NCBI GenBank assembly: GCA_027596195.1
Contig: JADGJG010000057.1
Coordinates: 1-58,368 of the forward strand
Source of the DNA: Podochytrium sp. JEL0797
Taxonomy: Eukaryota; Chytridiomycota; Chytridiomycetes; Chytridiales; Chytriomycetaceae
Direction: 5' to 3'
Length of the DNA: 58,368 nt
This document shows, one piece after another, positions 11,581-22,007 of the stretch. The first letter of the stretch is position 1, and every line of letters begins with the position of its first letter. Under the pieces are notes generated by a model. The model was not told the DNA's origin. It saw only the letters and a program-made list of their open reading frames with translations, and did not search any database. Both the position numbers and the translations under genes were made by a program.

Positions 11581-14047
11581 ATGCTGCCCACTCACATGGA
11601 CCTCCGCAAGCGCGCCTCTTCGCGCACTCGCATTCCACCCACGCAGGAATCAGCGGCTTTTTATACTCCACCCCACCAGGTCAGCATCTCATCCTCCGTT
11701 AAGAGGTTTCCAATAAATAACCAAAACAAAAGGACACACAAGCACCTTCCATCTCGTACCGATCCGCCACACACCAGCAACGCTTCGACTCGGAGCAAAA
11801 GACTCTGCACAAGCGCACTAATCCGCTTGCCACATCCGCTCAAGTTCCGCAGCGAGCGAATCTCGTGGTCTTGGCCGTGTTTACGCTCCTCGCGCTGTTT
11901 ACGCGGCTGTACCAGATTGGACGGGTGAATTCGGTCGTGTGGGATGAGGCGCATTTCGGCAAATTCGCGGGATACTACGTCACCCACAGTTGGTGCGTTC
12001 TTTCCCCGTACATTCCGCGCAAAACGCCGTTTTGACACGCCTCCACAACAGGTACACAGACCTCCACCCGCCCCTCGGCAAATCCCTCCTCGGCCTCTTT
12101 GCCCGTCTTGTCAACTACGACGGCCACTTCCCCTTCAACGGCGGCGCCGAATACCCCGCGACACTCCACCACACACCCTTCCGCGCCTTCTGCGCAACCC
12201 TCGCGTCATTCACGGTTCCACTCGCATACCTTACAGGTCTCGAGTTGCATCTCTCGCACGATGCGGCTGTGTTTTTGGGCGTGATGGCGTTGACGGATAT
12301 CGCGACGCTCGTGTTGTCGCGGTTTATTTTGCTGGATCCGTTGTTGCTGTTTACGACTTCGTGTGCGATTTGGGCGGTTTGTCGGTTCAGGAACTATCAA
12401 GCTATCGCGTGAGTGGCGTTTTTCATGAACCGCAGGAATTCTGCCAAATTCACCCCCCAATTCCCCAGCCCATTCTCCCGCGGCTGGTACACCACCCTCC
12501 TTTTCCTCGGCCTCTCCCTCGGCCTCTGCATCTCCATCAAATGGGTCGGCCTCTTTGTCGTCCTCCTCATCGGCCTACACACCCTCAACGACCTCCTCTC
12601 CCTCCTCCACCCCTCCCAATGGTCCCACCACCGTCTCACCCCAAACCTCTACCTCAAACACTGGCTCGCTCGAATCCTCCTCCTCATCCTCCTCCCGCTC
12701 TCAATCTACCTCCTCGCGTTTCGTATCCACTTTGCAGTGTTGACACACTCCGGGCCGGGAGATTCGAAAATGGGGAGTTTGTTCCAATACCACCTTGTCA
12801 ATTCCGAAATCAGAACGTCTCCCCTCCAAGTCGCGTATGAAAGTGAACTACAGATTCGGTACCACGGCCCTGGGGGTGGACTGTTGCACTCCCATTCACA
12901 TGATTATCCTGCGGGGAGTAAAGAGCAGCAGGTTACGTTGTATGGGTTCCGGAGGGACGATAATAATCGGTTTGTGGTTCGTGATGGGGAGGGGAATCGG
13001 ACGAGTGGGGATGTGGAGGATGGGGCGGTGGTGAAGCTTGTGCATCGGGAGAGTGGGAAAGTGTTGCGGGTGCATAAAGAGTTTGGGGCTCCCATGAGTG
13101 GGGATGTGTTTCGCGAGGTTTCGTTTGGAGATGAGGATTCGGGGGGTGAGAGGAAGGATTTGTGGCGGGTCGAGGTTGTGGATGAGTTGGGGAGGTGGTG
13201 GAAATCGAAAGGGGTCAAGAATTTAGTGACGCGGTTTCGGTTGAGGAGTGTTGGGGTTGGGTGTGTGTTGCGGTCGGATCATTTGGTCAAGTTGGAGAAG
13301 GGGTGGGGGTTTGAGCAGCAGGAGGTGGCGTGTGATTCGGGGAGGGTGGGGTGGTTTAATAGTCGCAACAGTTTGTGGAATGTGGAGGAGCATTGGAACC
13401 CGGCGGTGCCGGAGGGGAAGCGGGAGGAGTATCCGTGGAGTTTCTATGGCTCGTTTATGGATGATAATTATGACAAGATGTTGGGGAATAGTATGCTTGT
13501 TCCGGAGCCGGGGCAGGCAAAGAGCTCGATTGAGAGTTATCCGTGGGAGTGGCCGATGATGCATGCGAATTTGGTGGTCGGTGGTATGGGGCTCAGCTAC
13601 AACATTATCGGACTGCCACTCATTTGGGGCGGAGTGACCGTGAGCTTGGTGGCGTACCTTGTGACGGCTGCCGTGTACGTAGTCCGATGGTTCCGCGGCT
13701 ACAACGACTTCAAAACGCCACAGAGTCTCCATGACTTTTGGTTCCTGTTCAAGCTCGGAATCGTTGGCTGGCTCGTCAACTTTATCCCGTACATTCTGAT
13801 GCCTCGAGTCACGTATATCCACCATTACCTCCCCGCACTGCAATTTGGTATGCCTTTGTTTGCCTTCATGGTGGACCATTTGCTGGTGAGAGCGTTTCCA
13901 CGAAACAAAGTGGCGAGGAGGGCTGTTGTGTGGGGATTGATTGTGGTTGATGTAGTCATGTTTTTGTACTTCAAGGATTTCGCGTTTGGGTATCGGAATG
14001 GGGCGGATTATGAAGGACGAAGGTGGTTGCAAGCGTGGAAGTTTTGA
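11581..14047 (+). CDS. Protein O-mannosyltransferase (PMT family, GT39)
   Basis: Exons 11581-11679, 11778-11992, 12052-12408 and 12469-14047 give about 749 residues. PMTs sit in the ER membrane and transfer mannose from dolichyl-phosphate mannose to Ser/Thr of secretory proteins. The catalytic loop WDEAHFGKFAGYY...YTDLHPPLGK is intact, followed by multiple membrane segments. A lumenal MIR-type region (LLHSHSHDYPAGS...QQVTLYGF, then two similar repeats) and a C-terminal multi-spanning block ending in YIHHYLPALQFG complete the family layout. The luminal block starting SGPGDSKMGSLFQ resembles the PMT2 branch, a weak lean. The third intron has two in-frame acceptors: a 60-nt intron is preferred, while a 27-nt one would add 11 residues. 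An alternative start is the ATG at 11596. Confidence 0.93.
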
Positions 14048-14198
14048 GAGTCTATCAGAGATATTCATAAAATACCAATGGCTGCTTGTTTTACGTTTTT
14101 AAAACAGAGGTTGATCGCCAGAATCAAAACGGGTCTGGACCTTTTGGTGATTGCGCAGCGATTTTCAATTTTTTTCTTTCTCAAAAAAGAGACCTCAG

Positions 14199-16075
14199 AT
14201 GGACGATTTCGACCTCGAAGCGATGCTCGAAGCGCCGTTTGCGCCTAAGACGGCGCCAGTGGAAGCCTTGTCGCCTGGACAGAACAGCAAAGAAAACAGC
14301 GAGGTTGGTCTTGTTTCTCTTTCGGTTTTGGCGCTGACTCTTTTGCAGAAACACTTTGACCAGCCAAAGGACAAGGCAAAGAGAGAAAGAAGCAGAGAGA
14401 GAGACAGGGACCATCGCGACAGAGACAGACACTCAAGGGGGGGCTCGCGCGGGGAGAGAGATTCGCGCAGGGAGAGATCCCCTCGTAGAGACAGGGAGCG
14501 CTCCCCACGTAGGGACAGGGACAGGGAGAGAGACAGGGACTACAGGAGGGACAGGGACAGGTCGCCCAGGAGGGACCGCGAGCGGTCGCCACGCAGGGAC
14601 AGGGAGCGATCCCCGCGCAGAGAAACACCCCGCCCGACGCGCGAGGAGCTGCAGCAACTCGAGCGCGAGCGCGACTCACGCACTGTGTTCATCATGCAAC
14701 TTGCGGCGCGCGTGCGGCCCAGCGACATTGAGCGCTTCTTTGAAGAGAGCGAGTCGTTCCCAGGCATCAAAGTCAAGGATGTGCGGCTCGTTACGGACCG
14801 CATCTCGCGCAAATCAAAGGGCGTGGGATATGTCGAGTTTTCGGAAATGGCGAGTGTCCAGAAGGCCATTGCCATGACGGGAGTGAAGCTGCTGGGCATC
14901 CCCATGATTGTGCAGCACACGGAGTCTGAGAAGAACCGCATTGCCGAGGAGGCTGCACGGGTCGCTGCGACTGCGTGAGTCTTTTTGTTTTCCTTGTCTC
15001 CTCACTTTTAACACATTTCCCACCCAAGCACCGCTGAAACAAACTCGGGCGGCCCTGTCTCCTCCGCCCTCGCCCGCCTCTACGTCGGCTCCCTCGACTT
15101 TTCCCTCACCGAAGACGACATCCGCACTCTCTTTGAAATCCACGGCGACGTCGAATTCGTGCAACTCCACAAGGACCCCGAAACCCAACGATCCAAAGGC
15201 TTCGCCTTCATTCAGTTCAAACGCGCGCAGGACGCCAAGTCGGCTCTCGAAAAGATGCATGGGTATGATTTGAAGGGGAGGCAGTTGAAGGTTGGTTATT
15301 CGACGGAGGCGGACAAGAGTGGGTTGGCGTATAATAATCAGCAGGCTGTTGGGGGTGGTCTCGGTATGGGTGGTCTCGGTTCTGTCGCCGCTGGCATGAT
15401 TGGGGCGTCGGCGGGGCTGGATGATGATGAGAAGCAAGGCGTGGCCATGACTTCGCAAGCGAGGGCGGCTTTGATGGCGAATTTGGCCAGGAGGGATGGG
15501 GATGGATCGGTTGGTGCTGCTTTTGTGGCCCCTGTCACGTGAGTTTCATTTTATTTCGAGTGAGTGGGTGTGAGATAATTTCCCCACAGGAATTCCCATT
15601 TTTTTCACTAACCAATCCATACACAATAGTAAATCCGAACCAATCGCCACGCGCTGTGTACTCCTCAAAAACATGTTTGACCCTTCCCAAGAAACAGAAC
15701 CCAACTGGGACACTGAAATTCGCGACGACGTCAAGGACGAATGTTCAAAGTACGGTAAGATTGTGCACATTGCTGTGGACAAGAACTCGCAGGTGGGAGC
15801 TTCTTTTGTGTTGGTTTTGGCTGAGTTATTTTTACTGACATTTTTTTGCGCGCAGGGATTCATTTATCTCAAGTTTGACGCCATTCCGTTTGCTCAACTC
15901 GCGATTAACGCTTTGAATGGTCGCTTCTTTGCTGGAAAACAGGTACATTTTCTCATTTTGGGGGGCATTTGCAGTCAACTGATGGACGCGTTTTTTTTTT
16001 GTGAAACAGATCTCGGCAGCATGCATGTTGGACGTTGTGTACCACGCAAGGTTCCCCGAAGCTGCGTCGCTCTAA
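14199..16075 (+). CDS. RBM39: RBM39/CAPER-type RNA-binding splicing factor (SR-like, three RRM/UHM domains)
   Basis: Exons 14199-14303, 14349-14974, 15029-15538, 15630-15792, 15856-15942 and 16010-16075, about 518 residues. The N-terminus carries an Arg/Asp/Ser domain with repeated SPRRDRERSPRRD units. RRM1 (TVFIMQLAARV...GVGYVEFS) and RRM2 (RLYVGSLDFSLTEDDI...GFAFIQFK) follow. A linker leads to a C-terminal UHM-type RRM (CVLLKNMFDPSQE...GFIYLKF...FFAGKQISAACML) ending in YHARFPEA. This order and the C-terminal signature define the RBM39/Rsd1 family, which couples transcription and U2-dependent splicing in the nucleus. The first intron (45 nt) is in frame, so retention would not break the protein. 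Confidence 0.93.
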
Positions 16076-16296
16076 TCCAAAATTGCAGGGGACTGGTGGT
16101 TGGGCCTTGGTTTTTGTTGTTGTTGGGGAGGCTGGTGCCTCTGTTGATGCGTTTTTTGTTTCTTCTTCCTTCTTTCCTCGACTCGACTCTCACACCTGCC
16201 TCTAAATTAGGAGAATGCAAGATTCACTCTTCTGCAGTGTGGGTGTGGTGTGTGTGTGTGTTGGGATGTTCAATATATTATTTTTTATTTCTAGGA

Positions 16297-16550
16297 AATG
16301 TACCATTGTGCTTTGCTTTAGCTTGGGAAGTATTTTTGTACTGTTTTGCAGTAACATACTTGTTTCAGTGGACCCTCACCCCAGAAAACAAAGCAAGCAT
16401 GTTCCACATTTCCTCCTTGCCTTGCTTTGAGGGAGTATTTGTCTCCTTTTTTCAGTAATGTCATCTTTGCAGATGTGGACCCCCCCAGAAAGCAAAACAA
16501 GAATGTCTTGTTCTGCATTTCCCTGTTGCCTTGGTTGGGGAAATATTTTG
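16297..16550. repeat. Diverged tandem repeat, about 106-nt period, about 2.4 copies
   Basis: The blocks at about 16342-16440 and 16447-16550 align with a 106-base offset. Shared words in order include a cagtaa step, GTGGACC followed by CCAGAAA, then CATTTCC and TTGCCTTG leading into a GTATTT/ATATTT step. A half copy (about 16297-16337) precedes them. Divergence of roughly a quarter suggests an old duplication. Confidence 0.65.
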
Positions 16551-17443
16551 TGGCTAACACACAACACCATGTCAGGCATTTTAATGTTCAAGTAGAAATA
16601 ATGAAAAAGTGGTTTGTAGAAGTTTGTTTGGAGTCTTTTGTCTTGCCCAAAGAAGGCAAAACTTGTGACTACCTATCTTGAGATGTCATACCTCTTCTTT
16701 TTAGTGCAAGGGGAAATTGAAGGGGAATCAGGAATGCAGGAATGCTTGAGCATCAAAAAGTGACAGGACTGAGATAAGTGAAGATTTCAGAAGAGAAAAG
16801 AGGTGGTTTCACCAACTGGGTTAATACAATTTGAGAGGGTGGGTTGTTTGTTATGCACATCTCTGCTCCAAAGAAGGAGATGGATTTCAAATGTGGGAGT
16901 GGTTTGATGAGGTCAGTGATCTCTGGAGACTATAACTCAGTGTCTGGCCACATTTGGTGAGTGGAAAGAGAAAATGCTAGTGGTTGCAAGCATGATGACA
17001 TGGACGTGAGCAAATTTATCTCTTCAGGGCCTGCCAAATCAACACAGCTGCATAGAAGCAATGGATTTACTGCTGGAGGCAACATCCCAGAGCGTGAGAA
17101 TGCAAGGGAAATAAAGCGTTGATTCACAGACTTTTCAAAATAATATTGTGGTCTTCCTACAAGCTCAGATTAATATGGAGGCCTGGGAGACAATATTTGG
17201 TTGGTGGAACAGTTGGGTTTGATCCCAAGACACTTTCTAAAAGTGATTATCTCCTCCTCTGTGGTCCTCTGTGTTTTTCGGAATAATCCAAAGCCATCTA
17301 TCCACCTTTTGCTGCTGTGCATGAGACAGAAATCGTGAAAATTCGGCTTTATAAGATTGCACATGGTTGTGTAGAGGATATAGCCCAGAGTTGATTGATG
17401 CTACTGACACTCCAATACTTCTATGACTAATCTCAGCCATGAT

Positions 17444-17706
17444 AACTCACAGACTAAGCTATTGAGTTCCATATATCTTAATACCGCCAATACTCACAGT
17501 GATTGTGACTGATTTGAACATGTTGGGGACCACATTTGTTTTGACGACTGACTCTCGAATAGAACTCGCTGAGATGATTTTCAACCACAGATACTCACAG
17601 CCAGAGCTGTTGAGTGCTGTATCTCTTAATACATCCAATAGTCGCAGTGATTGTGACTGATTTGACATGTTGGCAACCTCATTTTGTTGACAACAAGTGA
17701 CTCTCG
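17444..17706. repeat. Direct repeat, 148-nt period, two copies
   Basis: Copy 1 (about 17444-17556) and copy 2 (about 17592-17706) share the identical 17-mer gtgattgtgactgattt at 17499 and 17647, preceded by similar ACTCACAG...GTTGAG and TCTTAATAC blocks and followed by GACTCTCG. Spacing is constant across the shared words, as expected for one duplication event. Confidence 0.75.
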
Positions 17707-18347
17707 CTCAGCACCGGCTGCGACGAATCTGAGCACCATACTAAAAACTGGTATAGTGAAGCTGTGGGATTGTGTTCCTGAAACTATGAATTTGTGTATG
17801 GGAGCTGTGACACTTGAAACGAATACTTGCCAACAATTATCTAATTGTGCCTTTTGTAAGTCCATTGCGTTGCAAGCCATTGGAGGAAGTTGGCACTGAC
17901 TTGGGGATCATAGTTTGTGTGGGTTGAGGTGCAGTTTAGATTCGCTGAGTTTGGTAGTGTTGACAAGTGAATGGTCATTGAGAATCTTCCATCCTTCTTC
18001 TTTTCGCACCAAATCTCGATTATACTCGAAATCTGCAGTTGACTTGAGCTTGTTCTCCTAGTCACATGCACCATTCGACTTTTGAGGTGGGTTGGTGCTG
18101 GGTGGGTAGAGAATTGTTTTGGGCGAGTCTGTCCTCGAGGTTGGCTTGGATGAGTTTGGCCGCGACGACAAATATCGAGAGGCATGGTTTTGTGGAGTAT
18201 CTCTCATGGAGCTGCCTGCAACTCTTTCTTTCGATATCGCCAATTTTGATGTATTAAGAATCTGGATATGGTTACCCGACGAAAATTCTGGAGAATTAAC
18301 GCAAAATGCAAACTAATCAAAAGAAAAGGAGAAAGACAAGAAAGAAG

Positions 18348-18419
18348 CTCCCAGACGGGGAATTGAACCCCGGTCGCCGCCGTGAGAGGGCGGAATCTTA
18401 GCCACTAGACGATCTAGGA
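18348..18419 (-). tRNA. trnE-CUC: tRNA-Glu (anticodon CUC)
   Basis: The minus strand folds as a complete 72-nt cloverleaf. The acceptor stem pairs TCCTAGA with TCTGGGA (seven pairs, one G-U), with discriminator G. The D arm reads TCGTCTAGTGGCTAAGA, the anticodon loop presents CTC, and the T arm is CCGGGGTTCAATTCCCC with the canonical GGTTCAATTCC B box. There is no intron. Confidence 0.95.
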
Positions 18420-18874
18420 TATATTTTAGCTGTTAAAAAAAGTATCAAGACTTTTAAAAGAGAATAAGCGGGTAGTACCGCCTTTGCAGAACTCCCGGTC
18501 CCTCCTACAACCACTCTTAGAAGATTCGCCTTCTTTCTACGATTTTCCTAACCCACATGGTTGAAGACAAAATAATCGAAATTCTCCATATGGAACGACC
18601 CTTGGTCTGTGCTTTCCTCCGGCGACCGCGCAATCGGATCATTGGCAATGTGGGTGTTGGGTCATCTTGGGATCGGAAGGATGTGATGGCAGCGAAACTC
18701 AGAGCTCCCATTAGATCTCAATTCCGCGCCTCTCATAAATTCCTCATGACTCCATGAGATGCGGGAATTTCTTTGTAAATCAGCGATTGCTGAGGAGCGA
18801 TTGCATTAGCGGCACTTCAGCGGCACCTCTTCCTTGGGCGGCACTGAAAAAAAAACTTTTTTCGAAACCCTCCG
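18420..18874. other. Gene-free spacer between tRNA-Glu and GID4
   Basis: Holds the tRNA upstream region and the GID4 5' leader. A GCGGCAC word recurs three times at about 18809-18844, close to the GID4 start, and could be a small tandem promoter element or chance. No other feature is seen. Confidence 0.4.
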
Positions 18875-19747
18875 ATGCCAAGCGCAGCAACCGCCATTAG
18901 TGAGGCCAAGACACCCATCCCGCGAGCCGTGGACCAGCGCCTAGAGAAGAAGGAGACATCCTGCCTGTACTCTGGGTCCCGCTTCGAAGGCGAACAGCGG
19001 AGTGGGCGGTCGTCGTACAAAGTGTCAGTGTCGCTGCAGGTGACAGCTTGTTTCGCTGGGCTTTCTTCACATTCCCCTTCTCACACTGTTTCTTCTCTGG
19101 CAGCATGTGGATCTGTCTCTGTCGTTCCTGTGCGGATATCTGAACATCAAAGGCCTGACAGATGACTGGCCCGAGCTCTGCACTTTCTTTGAGGCTGAAG
19201 TCATTGGCCCGAGACACTCGTTCTTGACAAGAAAGTGGGATGCCGATGACAAGATCGACAAGCAGCATTGGGTGAGTCGAAGCGAGAAAATGATCCCGAA
19301 CACAATCATCAGAACAAATGGAGCGAAATCAGTCTGTCCTTGGCTTGCAGCACTTCCTGTTGTTATTACTCGTCCCTTATTCAAATGGCCCGCTTCTAAA
19401 CAATCTCTCGTTCGAAACAGACCAAATTCCCAAACTTCTCCTCCATCGAACCCAGCCTCAAGAACGAAAGTTACGAATACGATTTCATGAACAATGACAT
19501 GGTCTTTATGCGCTGGAAGGAGCACTTCCTTGTGCCGGATCACAAAATCAAATCCATCACTGGAGCATCCTTTGCTGGGTTCTACTATATCGCGTTCCAG
19601 AAGAGCACAGAGACAATCACGGGATTCTACTTTCATCAAAACAGCGAGATGTTCCAGCATTTGACGCTGAAGCATGTGGGCGATGGTCTTGGCGAAATCG
19701 CGTGTGACGCAGCGGGAAGGCAAACGGCAGGATACGAGTTTGCGTGA
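18875..19747 (+). CDS. GID4: GID4/Vid24 substrate receptor of the GID/CTLH E3 ubiquitin ligase
   Basis: Exons 18875-19039, 19104-19271 and 19421-19747, about 219 residues. The whole protein is the GID4 beta-barrel: [52 protein letters not shown] and [15 protein letters not shown] are all family blocks. GID4 recognises Pro- or hydrophobic N-degrons and recruits targets, such as gluconeogenic enzymes in yeast, to the GID ligase. It is short, close to the bare domain, without the long N-terminal extension of some fungal Vid24 proteins. It ends shortly after the barrel (GYEFA). The following gene starts 118 bases downstream on the same strand. Confidence 0.95.
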
Positions 19748-19864
19748 GAGTGGGTTGTTTGTACTTTATTTACAGATGATTGTGGGTGTGGGAATAAACT
19801 TGGGATGAGAAACTGGAGCTTCTCTCCGGCTTGTGTGGTCTGATCGCCAAAAAACGAATCGAAA

Positions 19865-21898
19865 ATGATCCTCGACCAAGCAACCCTTGGCCTCTCTGTT
19901 GTCGCTGCAGCTCTGTACCTCAAGTACCGCAACGACTCGTTCCGTGCCAGCGTTGTTGGTGAGCTGGCAACGGATTTAACCCAACTGACCCGACTTGAAT
20001 AGATTCACACCCGGCAATCCTGCGCAACCAGACGCACGCCTCCACCACGAGAAACAAGGGCGAATGGGCCGTGATCAGAAACAGAGCAAGTGCGTTTCTC
20101 GCCTGTTGAAACACCCCAATCTGACCCACACTCTCGATCAGCCCCATTCCCAACCAAAAACCACCCTCAGTTCGTCAACAGTCTCCACGAATCCCTCGTC
20201 AAAGCGTTTGCCACTGCCAGTGAGAAGCCAGCATTCCAACACAAGCCTATTCCCTCGGGTCCTTTTGTCCCCGTCTCAGTGAAGCAAACTGCCACAACAA
20301 CCGTTGAAATCGGTTCTGGCTTGATCAAATTGCTTGGCGCGAGTGGAAACAACATACCCATTGGAATCTTTGTGGACGAAAGTGATGGAGTGTTAGATTC
20401 GATCATGCTTGATTTCGCGTGCGTCTTGTTTGGATTCGTTTCGTGTTGGTGGAGTGGAGAAAACGCGATTGACCAGGACTCACTGAAGAAGGTGCGCATA
20501 CATTTGAGAGCTGTGTGGAATGGCTGCCTACGTTCTGATTGGATGCATTCAGGTTCTGTCTCGAACGGAAACGCGTGCCATTGTTGTGTCTGAATCGGGA
20601 ATCGACAGTTTGTTGTCGGCCGCTGGCGAGTGCAAGAAGCTTGAGGTAGGCCCTTTATCGTAATTCAATTGCGTTGGAATTGACTCGATTTGGTGAATCA
20701 GCATATCATCGTTGCTGGCGCGAAGGTCATCTCAAAGTCCCACTTGGAGCGCGCGAACGCGCTCAAAGTCAAAATTTGCACTTTGGATTCCATTCGCGCG
20801 TAAGTGTTTATAACAATTCACACAAGTATACTAACTTAACTGTTTTCAGGTTGGGCAAAGAGCGCAAACACGACTTTGTCAAGCCAGAACAAACCGACTC
20901 TGCGTGCATTCTGTTCGAGCCAAATACCAACGATGTTCGCGGTGTTGTACTCAGCCACTCCAACGTTGCAGTTGCCATCAGTGCGATCTACGTGACATTG
21001 CCGCAAGTCGAAATGATCAGCGATAGAGACGTTTGCTTGCTTCGCCCATCCGCGACCTCGGCCTTTGAATGTTGCTTGGTTTCCGCTCTCTTTATTTCTG
21101 GAGCTCAAGTGGCAATCTCGAGTTCTGACGCTGCGTTTGCGGGTGATGTCGCTGCTCTGCGTCCCACGGTTTGTTGTGATTGTTCCCTCCCTCACGTTTT
21201 CCCCAGCTAACGATTCACACCCAGCTCGCAACATCCTCTGCCAAAAACCTTTCATCATTGGTGTCGGCTGTCGAAAAGCACCCCGCTTCCAAGTCGTGGG
21301 GATTCCAACACGCGAAGTCTGTCAAAAGCAACGAGTTGAAGGAAGGCCGTGCCTGGACGGGGACTTGGGTGGACAGTCTGTTTTTGAAAAATATCCAAAA
21401 GGACGTGCTTGGTGGCAAACTGCGTTGCATTGTGAGTATCTTTGCGGTTCTCCATTCCCCAAACCTTGTCCCAAACCTGTTTGCTGAACTCAAAACCGGC
21501 CTCAGTGGAACATTCGCGGATCTGCACCAACAGATGCCACCTCCGTTGAATCGATTCGCGCGCTGTCCGGCAGTCAGCTGTTTGAAGTCTTTGCACGCCC
21601 CGAAGCATGCGGATTGGTTTGCGCCACAATGTATGGCGACTATTCAAAGATCTCTTCGAATGTGGGAGTACCCGCCGCGAATCTGGAATACAAAATTGTC
21701 GACGCGCCTGCCGACAGCTACTTTGTTACTGACAAGCCGAACCCACGCGGTTCGGTTTACATTCGTGGACCGGCTGTTACGAAGGCATATTTTAAAGAGG
21801 AACAAAAAACTGCCGGTTTGGTTGAACGTGAGGGATGGGTCATGTTGTCGGGTGTGTTTGGGGAGGTGCTGCCGAACGGAACTCTCGTTTTGCTTTGA
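19865..21898 (+). CDS. Long-chain acyl-CoA-synthetase-like protein, degenerate and C-terminally short (probable pseudoenzyme)
   Basis: Exons 19865-19958, 20003-20089, 20142-20491, 20553-20645, 20702-20799, 20850-21168, 21225-21431 and 21506-21898, about 546 residues with all phases consistent. An N-terminal membrane segment (LGLSVVAAALYL), then HPAILRNQ and a GEWAVIRN step, resemble ER/peroxisomal long-chain acyl-CoA synthetases, which normally have about 650-700 residues. The ANL signature loop (YTSGTTGxPKG) reads LFEPNTNDVRGVVLSHSN, the TGD motif reads LSGVFGE, and translation stops right after PNGTLVLL, so the hinge and C-terminal lid are missing. Catalysis is therefore doubtful. Eight clean exons argue against simple decay; a regulatory or lipid-binding role is possible. 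The second intron could instead use a GC donor a few bases upstream. Confidence 0.7.
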
Positions 21899-22007
21899 TT
21901 TTCGGACGCGAATTTCACCACCACCACTCTGAAGATTGAGTTTATTGATACAGGCAAGACCAAAAAAATAAAATGAACGAATTCTCATTTACTCCAACAC
22001 ATCAATT

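Larger units (their letters stand above)
16076..18347. other. Gene-poor, repeat-bearing stretch
   Basis: About 2.3 kb with no frame longer than about 115 codons and no protein I recognise. Composition shifts to a more even, T-rich mix unlike the GC-rich flanking coding sequence. Two diverged direct-repeat sets lie inside (listed separately). It starts directly after the RBM39 stop and ends at a tRNA gene. It could be a long 3' UTR, a noncoding RNA locus or the remains of a decayed element; the sequence does not decide. Confidence 0.5.

Noticed and set aside
13223..14068. Minus-strand frame of 281 codons under the PMT gene
   Set aside because: It lies fully opposite conserved PMT coding sequence and shows no protein-family features.
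20080..20145. GC-AG intron in the acyl-CoA-synthetase-like gene (GA then GCAAGT)
   Set aside because: It would work in phase with a later acceptor at the CTCAG near 20170, but a GT donor (GTGCGT at 20090) with the GATCAG acceptor at 20141 also keeps the frame and is the ordinary type.
20400..20470. Possible intron starting GTGCGT in the acyl-CoA-synthetase-like exon 3
   Set aside because: Every nearby acceptor in the needed phase gives a stop, while the unspliced reading (LDFACVLFGFVSCWW) matches the expected hydrophobic segment.
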